Shown piece by piece: positions 55,815 through 64,000 of a stretch of DNA of 64,000 bases. The position numbers and the translations under genes are program-made. The DNA is taken from positions 5,734,413 to 5,798,412 of the forward strand of contig NC_061783.1 in NCBI RefSeq assembly GCF_022458985.1. The letters run 5' to 3'. The first letter of the stretch is position 1. Every line of letters starts with the position of its first letter. The notes beneath the pieces were generated by a model. The model was not told the origin of the DNA and searched no databases. It saw only the letters and a program-made list of their open reading frames with translations. The stretch is from Mugil cephalus. Lineage: Eukaryota; Chordata; Actinopteri; Mugiliformes; Mugilidae.

Positions 55815-56060
55815 TGTTTAATGGCATGTATTTATATGGCCCTTAGCTTAGCAATACACAGCTTAGCAGTACACACAGCGCTCTAATGTGTTTCTCAATG
55901 GCCCCAATCGCACAAGTTCTCGCACACCAATGGTGGAAGATGCCCTGCAAGCAACACTGGGTTCAGTGCCTTAGCTTAACACTTGGTTGACCAGGGATTG
56001 AACTGCAAATCCTGCGACTAGTGGACAATCTGGTCCCACCTGAGCCACAGCGGCCTACAC
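55815..56060 (+). repeat. Diverged dispersed repeat fragment
   Basis: The order of segments (TTATATGGCCCTTAGC, TTCTCGCACACCAATGG, GGGTTCAGTGCCTTAGC, GGGATTGAACTGCAAATCC) parallels the repeat at 33829-33985. It is old and degraded. Confidence 0.5.
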
Positions 56061-57279
56061 CTAAAAGCTAAAACCACATGTGTGTAACTTTATCATTAAT
56101 GATCACTAGTGATTATCTCTGAATGCAGCCAACCACGGTCCGATTTTTTTTGTGCGTCTATTTCTGTGGGCTACTTACGGTACAGGGTCACTGCGAACAA
56201 GACTGTAGCAAATATTTGAACAAACCTATGAATGAGAGCGTTTTATGACTGTTTGAATAAGAGGAATTGAATTGTTGGGTTAGGTGCCAGTATTTCAAAA
56301 TGATGCAGTAAAATGACTTTAACCATTTACAGTAATAATGAGGGACGCTGTGAACAAGAATCAAGTCAGTAACCGTGGTAACCTATGAAGGAAATCAGAT
56401 TTTAAAAATCTGAACCAGATTAAATAACGTTTTTGTTCGTTTGTCTCGGCACCGGTATAGTAAATACCGAAATAGATGCACGGGCAGGACAGGACCGTGG
56501 CTGGCTTGACTCGCTTTCTGCGAACCACGGCTCACTTGACCGCAGTCAATTACTCCAACAATCAGGCCAACGATATTTAAGTGACACAAGTCAACAAACA
56601 GTTTGGAGCGAGACACTTTAAATAGGAGTTTTGCGAACTGTGCAGCTGCGGGTCACACTAGAAACGTCTGGACACAGCCGGTGTCAGGACACCTGCCTGT
56701 ACAGGAATGTTTAATAGACTAATGAGAAAACTTCATTTTAACATAAAGCAACGTGACAGTGTCAGATTTAGCTGTGAAATGTTGTCCTAAACTCGGGAAG
56801 CGCGACTGCTGTCACCCCCAAATAGACAGAATGAGAGGCGGCATGCTAACAGGCTAATTAGGCTTCCTCTGAGCTGATTGGCTAAGAGGCCTGGCCTCGC
56901 GCACCTAACGATGTTGTTGGGTAGCTAACGTTAGCTCATCACGTTAACACCAGCTAACAAAGAGTCCGGCTCTTTCCAGCACAACCGACATGTATATCGG
57001 CATTTAGCTTATGTAATTTCAACCTTAACCAAGTTCATAAATCTTAAATTGCACTAACGGCGGGGCCCAGAAGAGGCATGTGTGGTATGCACAATGTATT
57101 GACAGTTTATTGTCCCGTGTGTGTGTGTATGTGTGTGCCATCTAGAAATCCAGCCCCAAAACACACACACACACACCTGCGAGCCAAGTAGGCAACTAGC
57201 CACGGCAGACAAGACAATAGTCGAAATGTAGAAGAGGCTGCAGTTGTTAGACTGCGAGTTGTCACCCTATCAGTCTCAC

Positions 57280-57480
57280 CTTTGAATCGCTTCTCGGGTG
57301 GTTCATTTGTTGTCTTCCTCACTCTCCCTGGCAGCCATTACCGCCGCACACGTTCTGCTGCTCGCATACTCAACCCGAGGAGGTTTTGTCAAACACTGGA
57401 CGTGAGAGTGTGCAGCTGGCTGCCGTGCAACGCAGCGGTGGCCAGACTCAGACAACTTCCGCCTGTGCGTTTCAAAATAA
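57280..57480 (-). other. pdik1l: Probable pdik1l noncoding first exon with two uORFs
   Basis: A CpG-richer stretch with an ETS-like GCGGAAGTTG ends at the donor AAAG|GTGAGA (57280/57279). It carries uORF1 at 57338-57303 (MAARESEEDNK, 11 codons) and uORF2 starting at 57306, whose ATG overlaps the uORF1 stop as ATGA. uORF2 reads MNHPRSDSK to the exon end in phase 0 and, if spliced to 51247, stops at once on TGA. The main ATG is then 8 bases further on. Assignment to pdik1l is by position and phase. The 5' limit is a guess. Confidence 0.55.
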
Positions 57481-57639
57481 AGCCATAGCCACTGTTCAGT
57501 GAATTCAGGGAAACGTTTTCGCAATACACTCAGCACCGAGCCGTGTACTTTCAGTCATTAATGTGTTTACAATGTGATTTTAGTGTAGTCAGTGTCAAAA
57601 ACCCTAATTCGTTTAAGAATTAATTCCCTCAGTAAATCT

Positions 57640-57679
57640 TACACAACCAGTCAAGTCCAAACTTTTGACTGGTTGTGTA
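57640..57679. repeat. Perfect 15-bp inverted repeat (hairpin), Tc1-like end
   Basis: TACACAACCAGTCAA at 57640-57654 and its exact reverse complement at 57665-57679 flank a 10-base loop. The text AGTCAAAAGTTTGGAC, readable on the minus strand, resembles the ends of Tc1-like elements in fish, so this is probably a collapsed or solo-end relic. It lies just upstream of the proposed pdik1l promoter. Confidence 0.7.
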
Positions 57680-58350
57680 GATATTCATATTATTGTTATT
57701 ACTGTTATTATTTCTGTAATATGGTCACAAAAAAGAAATAAAAAGTGTCATTATACAAAACCCAATGGCACTTTATTTCAGTTATATTCTTGTGTAAAGT
57801 ACTCTATAAAGTATATACTATATATAATATATATGAATATGTTTAAGTATAAATTATGCCCATGTCAATGTTACTTTCACTTCATTAACAAATACATGGA
57901 AAATTCCAGCGATATATTGTGAAGGAAAATCGCACAACTTCCGGCCTTTCCTTGGGCTAAGTTTAGCTAGCTTCACTCAGTCAGTCAAGCACCTTTTACT
58001 GTAACAGCAACTGTCACTGTCACAAAAACACTACATATATGAATGCTGTCCAGTGATGTGAAAGTGAAATACAGGACCTCATATTTTTGTTGAAATAATG
58101 ATAGAGAAGTGTGTTGATATATACAGACCTAAGCTGGTATCAATTTGTTTCCTTAATACATTAAAAGTGAACATAACTACTGCATAACTACCAGATTGTC
58201 AAAGATACATCACATGTTCTTTGACAGCAGTCAGCTTCTAGATACTTACTGGAGCATCGCCCCCTGTAAGACAACGGCGGTGGGTGTGCAAACAGACATG
58301 GCATTTACATTTCCTTACAGTGGAAACAACAACAAGGATAAAGATATATG

Positions 58351-58356
58351 TTTATT
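58351..58356 (-). terminator. lin28a: Polyadenylation signal AATAAA, candidate lin28a 3' end
   Basis: A canonical AATAAA on the minus strand lies 3.3 kb after the lin28a stop and past the let-7 match, so an mRNA ending here would include that site. Confidence 0.45.
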
Positions 58357-58483
58357 GAGATGGCAAAAAACATAATAAATAATTGAGGAGACAGCTTAAT
58401 AAAAAAAGAAAATATACAATACTTACAAACTGGTTTTTGAACATGCTGTTCCCAAGCTGTCCTTATTAAAACCAAAACACACC

Positions 58484-58491
58484 TGAGGTAG
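58484..58491 (-). promoter_or_regulatory. lin28a: let-7 8mer seed match in lin28a 3' UTR
   Basis: The minus strand reads CTACCTCA, a full 8mer complement to the let-7 seed. Reciprocal repression of LIN28 and let-7 is well established and let-7 sites in LIN28 3' UTRs are known. Here the site sits close to the distal end of the proposed UTR. Confidence 0.6.
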
Positions 58492-58824
58492 ACTTGTATA
58501 GATTTTTGACAAGACATCTAGTGTCTTTGCCACATATGAGAAAAAATACACACTATGCACACACATACACAAAAAGAAAAAAAAAATAAATTGAGGAACT
58601 GGGCTCATTGGACTATTACACAAGCTACTAGACCTCATTTTCCCGCAGTGTGGACAGCATTATGGTGAACTGAAGCACATAATACAGGCATAATGATCCT
58701 TAATGGTGATCAATACTGATGCTTTAAACACCCTTTATGCTCCACTCCCCAGTCCCCTTAAACACCAAAAGGCTACCCAATTATACTACTCATTATCATG
58801 CAGATAAATAACGAACAATGCAGT

Positions 58825-58854
<30 letters not shown>
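58825..58854. repeat. Poly(G)30 homopolymer
   Basis: Thirty consecutive G on the plus strand (C30 in the lin28a transcript sense). Length accuracy is doubtful because such runs are hard to sequence. Confidence 0.9.
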
Positions 58855-58856
<2 letters not shown>

Positions 58857-59511
58857 ACTGGGTATGTACAATTACAACAAGATTGTGGTGATTTTACCAG
58901 TGAAATAAGTTAAAACAAATGTCACAAAGTATACAGTGAATTTTTAGATTTGGTCTATTCCAGTTTTCCTTAGGTTTAACAATTGTTCCCTTTGTAGACT
59001 TTTTGTGACATGTGACACCCAACCTCCATCAGATTTCAGGCAACATTATAAAGGTGTAGTTTGACAAACACTGTTACGTCACCTGAGTAGGCAGGTTGTA
59101 ATGTCCTAACTGCCTGCAGGTTAAGTTTAAAACCGGTCGACCGTGACCTCTATATAAAGCTCATTACAACCAAACTTAAACTGATTCCTGTAAGACACAT
59201 ATATAAGAAATATACACAACACTACACAGTCATTGTGCCTGACCATGTCTGAAGGGTGTAAAATTTTGTTAAAAAAACAAACACAAAAAGCTGTTCTTCC
59301 TTTAAGATATAACACATTCAATAATCAGTTTTCTGTCTGAGTAAGTATTGTTAAACCCTTTGGACAAAGTCAGCTCAGCTGTGTTCCCTGTTTTCCTGTT
59401 GGGCTAAACCTTTCTGTATTTAAATATCCACACCTGATGCAATAACTTCAGATAGACATGGATTTTCTCATTGCGCTATTGGCCCAAAAATCACAGTCAA
59501 ATCACAGTATT

Positions 59512-59518
59512 TCCCTGA
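59512..59518 (-). promoter_or_regulatory. lin28a: miR-125/lin-4 7mer-A1 match
   Basis: The minus strand reads TCAGGGA, complementary to miR-125 bases 2-7 with A opposite base 1. Identical matches occur at 60042-60048 and 61644-61650, so the proposed 3' UTR has three. miR-125 control of LIN28 is established in mammals and worms. Confidence 0.4.
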
Positions 59519-60513
59519 ATATTAAGCCATTTCAGCAAATCTGTAAATTTAAAAAAAAGTACATTAAAGACTGTAATTGTAAACAGAATGCAAGGAATGA
59601 CAATCAAGGCTTAAAAACATAAACCAGTCCATCTTCATGGCTAAGAGGCTAACCTGGCTGGCTAGTTCAGTGGCTAAAGATGATTAGATGCAATTGCGAA
59701 TGACGCCCTTGTTGTGGAGGCTACAGTCGACTACAGAGAACAAGGTGCACCTGTTACCAAGAAAGCAGTTGCACATGTGCATAAATTAAAATTAAGCTAT
59801 AGATTATTTTTTTCTGCATAGAGAATAAACTTGTATGTTTTCAGAGTGACGCTATCGGTAAGCAGCTGCACAGTTATGGAACAGTTAAAGCTGCACAGAC
59901 ACCTCTGAAAACAAAAAAACATTCCTTCGTATAGCTCTTGCAGAATGAGTAAAAGTAACAAATAACAACCAAAACATAGATATCTGAGCTTCACTTAAAG
60001 CTTTCAAGAACATTAACCGAGTCAGTGTTGTTAAGAAGAAATCCCTGAAACACTGTATGTGTGTAACACTTTCCCCTGGGATCGGTACAGTTTTGCAGAC
60101 AAAGCCTGCCATACAATCAACACTGGTCTTGCATATAAGTTCAAAAAGTGTAATGGCAACTTGGGAGGTAAATCTCAGCATTGATGAGAAAACAAAACCG
60201 TGTGGTGAAGTTTCCAAGAGAATATGGAATTTGAAAGCAGCTCTCGTGGACTCCACTGATGAGTGGGAGTTATGGCACTTTTTCACTTTACAGTATGCTA
60301 CCTGAGAATGTTTTTCTATTTGGCTGACACAAATACTTATAATACCAGTAAAGCATTTGGCAGCCGAGGAGAGACCTTCTTTTCTCTTTACATTCATAAT
60401 GGGTTTGCTCATTATTTAGTTTGGGAATAAATACAGACAAGGCTACTTAGGATCAACCATGGAACAACAGAGGAAAAAGTATTGATTTTAGGTTGCTACG
60501 ATATGAGAGTGTA

Positions 60514-60977
60514 CACCGATCAGCCACAACATTAAAACCACTGACAAGAGCAGTGAAGATCATTGACCATCTTCTGACAATTCAGTGTTCTGCTGGGAAG
60601 CTTTTGGACCTGGCATTTATTGTTGTGGATTTTACTGAGACATTTAGCACCCACCTAGACCAGACCAGACCCACCCCCACCCCATAGCGATGACACTCCT
60701 TGATGGCAGCAGCCGTCCCCAGCAGGATGGAGTCTGATTCAGGTGTTGACCTGGCCTCCAAATTCACTAGATACCAAGCTGATCAAGTATTTGTGGGATG
60801 ATCCACAGAGGCTCCTCCCCTCAACCCATAGGACCCAAAGGCCCCCACTAACAATATTCTGTTTCCAGACACCACAGGACACCCTCAGAAGGCCCATGTC
60901 TATTCACTAATGAGTTACAACTGAGGCACAAGGGAGACCTATCAGGAAGGTGGTCATAATATTGCGGCTGATCGGTG
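60514..60977. mobile_element. Tc1/mariner-type MITE, full-length copy in lin28a 3' UTR
   Basis: The 464-base unit starts CACCGATCAGCCACAA and ends TTGCGGCTGATCGGTG, imperfect terminal inverted repeats of about 23 bases. TA dinucleotides flank both ends (60512-60513, 60978-60979), as expected for Tc1/mariner target duplication. It has no transposase. Related copies lie at 38616-39025 and 44735-44932. Confidence 0.88.
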
Positions 60978-61666
60978 TACGCTTTCACACTTGTAATGTT
61001 CCCTCTGTTTGTTTTTCTCCACTTCTATTAACTATTCTAAAGTTTTGACATTTCTTTTTTCTTTACACTCTTTTTTTTTCTATTCTTTACAGCAGATGTG
61101 CCACCCGCTCAGTACCAGGGTGTAATCAGGTGATATCCAAACAGCCATCATAAGTATTACTTGTTACACCTGTTAGGATATGCCAACACATGTGTTGTAA
61201 AAGGTTTATTATTACATTCGTTCAGGTTTCATAGATCTGCTACCCGGAGATAAGTCGAGCCTTTTCCTTACGAGAACACCACACACACCCTGACATGTGT
61301 ACAGTTTCTAGAGATTTGTAAACCAGAAATACTTGTTTGTATTATGTAAAAGCCTCTGTTTACTGAGGCAAATGTCATTTAGTCCAAACCGGGACTTTAT
61401 ATGCTACAACACAGAGGTTTCAACGGTTAATCTGATTGTTTCATTCCAAAGCTAGGACACTTATCTAAGGCAAAAAAGCAACAACAAAAAAAAAAACGGG
61501 AAAAAAAAGTCACAGTCGATATGTCAGTCATCTCTCTACAGAACAACACTTCACATCAACACCACTGGGATGTCTCGGTTGCTCAATACATAAAACCCTG
61601 AGGAAGTTCTCTCTATAAATTCCAGTCAAAAACCTGACAAGTTTCCCTGAACCATCCGGTTCATTT

Positions 61667-61889
61667 TCAGAGGGTGGTCTGACTTTGCTCCTCTTCCTCT
61701 TCCCTCGGTGAGGGGGCCATTCCCTGAGCGACTGCTGATGAATGCTGCTGCTGCTGCTGCAGCTGCTGTGCTTTGACCGGACAGTTTGCCACCATGTGGG
61801 AAACACTCTGGCAGAAATGGCACCTTTTAGGCTGAGGGGGTAGCTGACACTCTTTGGCATGGTGGCCCGGAACTCCGCAGTTGTAGCAT
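61667..61889 (-). CDS. lin28a: LIN28A RNA-binding protein, terminal exon
   Basis: LIN28 proteins bind pre-let-7 and mRNAs through a cold-shock domain and two CCHC zinc knuckles, blocking let-7 maturation. This exon follows the acceptor GGCCTTTCAG and begins with the last base of an Arg codon (phase 2), as in LIN28A. It encodes CYNCGVPGHHAKEC and CHFCQSVSHMVANC, both intact CX2CX4HX4C knuckles joined by QLPPQPKR, then CPVKAQQ, a short polyglutamine run and a tail with five Glu ending SQTTL. HFCQS, the EEEEE tail and the short C-terminus favour LIN28A over LIN28B, which has a longer basic tail. The cold-shock exons are right of the window. An 8mer complement to miR-125 (CTCAGGGA) lies in the coding part at 61728-61721. 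Confidence 0.95.
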
Positions 61890-64000
61890 CTGAAAGGCCA
61901 AGCGTAAAAAATATATATATATATTATTACCCTAATTATAAATAAGAGGAAATAACACAGACAATAGAAATGTACACATGACAAAAAGAAAAAAAAAATA
62001 CAATCTGGACGGTAAGAAGTAATCCCCTAAACTGTTTTAGATTTATGTGGTTAATGCTGCACATTGTAACAATAAAAATTCAAAATAAAAAGAGCATTAT
62101 GAAATAAATAATCCTAACAATCATCTGTGCAAATGAGAAAAACTGTTGAATAAATAGACAGAAAATGACTTTATAAAGAAAAAATGTGTCAAGAAATAAA
62201 AAAAAAAAGAATTGCCCATAGGAAATAAAACATGATGAGTGAACTGAAAAATAAAATAAATTTAAAACATGTTAAAATGGAGTCTTGTAAAAGTAAATGT
62301 TACGTTATTATGAATAAAAGTAATGATGAAATAACAGTAATAATAATAATAATAATAGTATTTTCCTTCACAACTAATTGGTGCATTGCTGATGCAATTT
62401 ATTCTGTTAATTAATTCTAATTATTAGTCTCTAGTTAAGGTCTAATGACATCATTGAGTGTTACAAAATAGAACAGCAGCTGTGTTGTAACATCAAATAC
62501 AGTCTTTTGCATCTTCATTTTAATAATTGTCACTAACTCCAGCTCTAGATTCTCCTTTGTGGTGTTGTTACATCCATCCACTAGGGGGCAGCACATTCCC
62601 GGTTTACAGATTCCCCCACTCCATTTAAAGTCCAGGAGGAGGGGAGCTAAACAGGGATTAAGCAATACCGATTTCTGGCCAGTTGCAGATTGTTTAAGGT
62701 TAAACTTTAATGTTTAACTGGTTAAAACTTGATCTGCTGTAGATGATAGATCCACACTAAAGGGTTTAATTTGTATATTCTCTTTTTGTTTGTCTTACAC
62801 TAAATTGTTGACAGGTTTATGATCAAGAAAAGGAGCCATAAAGATGTCTTGATTCTGATACCGGTAACCGTGCATCACAATGTCAAACCATTTAAATCGT
62901 GACTAAAAAAGCATACCACTGTTTCATATTATAGTGGCTACAGAAATACAGCCACTTGTGTTTGATGTTGGTATAAAGTATCGATGAGAGCAGCTTTAAA
63001 AGCAGGAACACTTAAAACATCTAATGAGATTATCAATATACAGCTCCACCAAAAAACAACAGAAGACCGTTGACTTTGCAGCTAATTGTATACCGATGGC
63101 GGTGGATCGAATGATCAGAAGGTAAGTGAAATCCCGTTGGTGAATCCATTAGGGCAGGCGTAGTCAAACAAAGGAGGCTCGAGCATTGAGCAGTGCAACA
63201 CAAAGGCTGCTTAAACTGCCACAAGACATTGATTTTTTGAGTATGGACAACCTGCCTTTCTTTATTCCCTGAGTTTTCCCTGGGCTCCACCTTCTCGAGT
63301 ATAATGAGCAGATTAAGCAAATGGGGTGACGTCGCATGTGAAAACTGATATGTAGCATAGCAACAGCACCAAAGCTCTTCTCCTAAGTTTCTTATGTGCT
63401 TTGTTAATCCTCTCATCATTGCTACTGGATGAATGTTATGTTTCATGATGCTCACTCAGGACATTTTTATACAAGTCTATCCAATGAAACTCAACCTCTT
63501 CAGTCGCTTCACTCTACACTGAAATTGGTCCGTTTTACTGTAAGAGATTCAGCTAAAGTGGAGCACTTCCAGAATTTCCAGTCATTTTCTCTTGTGCTTC
63601 TTTATCTTATCATCCCTTTTGAGTAGCGTCAACAAAACGACTGGGATTTAAAAATTGCGGTGGAATACAGCGGGCTGATATACTTCACTTTAAAGGCAAA
63701 CAAGATTCATTTTATGTAACCAGTCTGTGTCGTATAATTGAGTTTTAGATTTTCTTTTGTTTTGTCTGGTCTGTATTTTTCCGTTATCATGCCATGAAGT
63801 TTTATTTCTTAGGGGCAGTGCTCCACAGCAGACAGGAATCTGCCACGCCTCTGTTTTGTTTTATGACAGATTCCAGAGAAAGGTACAGTAAGTGGCTCCG
63901 TAAAGGCTGTGCCTCTCTCTGTGTCTCTCACAGTTTCCCTAACCTATTGATAGTTCATTAAATTAAGCTTCGTTTCAGGTTTAAACCTCCATCCGTTGCT
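61890..64000 (-). other. lin28a: lin28a intron preceding the terminal exon (partial)
   Basis: I found no exon matching the expected upstream LIN28A segment (end of the cold-shock domain and the basic linker), so it lies beyond 64000. The stretch is AT-rich with a (TAA)n run near 62338-62356 and no recognisable gene. Confidence 0.7.

Larger units (their letters stand above)
58340..61666 (-). other. lin28a: lin28a 3' UTR (proposed extent)
   Basis: It follows the lin28a stop codon on the minus strand with no other exon in the way. An AATAAA signal at 58356-58351 would end it near 58.33 kb, giving about 3.3 kb, similar to the length I recall for human LIN28A. Another signal at 57778-57773 could extend it. 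It carries miRNA matches, a MITE and a C30 tract (listed separately). Internal AATAAA copies near 60.6 and 61.2 kb could give shorter forms. Confidence 0.6.

Noticed and set aside
57107..57536. Frames on both strands around the proposed pdik1l first exon as independent coding genes
   Set aside because: No family resemblance; the donor at 57279 and its position upstream of pdik1l explain the region better as a leader exon.

Overview
The window is nuclear DNA from a teleost fish. It has spliced vertebrate genes, long AT-rich introns and intergenic DNA, many (CA)n/(GT)n, (GATA)n and (TA)n microsatellites, and fish-type MITE repeats. Four protein-coding loci and one tRNA gene can be supported. 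All four protein genes are on the minus strand. Their human counterparts (FOXO6, RPA2, PDIK1L, LIN28A) all lie on chromosome 1p, so the block is a compacted piece of an old linkage group.

Layout by increasing coordinate: (1) 1-21193 is a very long first intron of a FOXO6-type forkhead gene, whose second exon lies left of the window. It holds simple repeats, purine tracts and several blocks that look like conserved regulatory DNA. (2) 21194-21718 is foxo6 exon 1: N-terminus plus the first half of the forkhead domain, ending at the expected intra-forkhead splice donor. A possible TATA element lies near 22495. (3) 22.6-37.7 kb is a gene-poor stretch with candidate enhancers (a palindromic CRE at 25380, a CpG patch near 30.4 kb, an RFX X-box at 30748), a tRNA-Ser(GCT) gene at 34007-34088 and MITE-like repeats. 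(4) 37736-40493 is a complete nine-exon gene for a diverged RPA32 (RPA2) homologue of 247 residues. I assembled it from short exons that a simple ORF scan misses. (5) 41-44 kb is unresolved; it has a promoter-like ETS/CpG region near 43.0 kb and one possible terminal exon near 41.9 kb. (6) 46074-51236 is the complete two-exon coding region of pdik1l (341 residues, the human length), with a probable noncoding first exon at about 57.28-57.48 kb that carries two chained uORFs. (7) 58.3-61.9 kb is the terminal coding exon of lin28a (both CCHC zinc knuckles) with a roughly 3.3-kb 3' UTR. That UTR has a perfect let-7 8mer match, several miR-125 matches, a Tc1-type MITE insertion and a 30-base G/C homopolymer. 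The other lin28a exons lie right of the window.

The genes do not form an operon. By family knowledge they act in transcriptional control (foxo6), ssDNA binding in replication and repair (RPA32-like), nuclear kinase signalling (pdik1l) and let-7/RNA regulation (lin28a). No new multi-gene system was found. The most notable items are the diverged RPA32 paralogue with a reduced N-terminal phospho-region and a probable GC-AG intron, the chained uORFs of pdik1l, and the miRNA-site layout in lin28a. Exon boundaries come from splice-site reading and reading-frame continuity, without transcript data.
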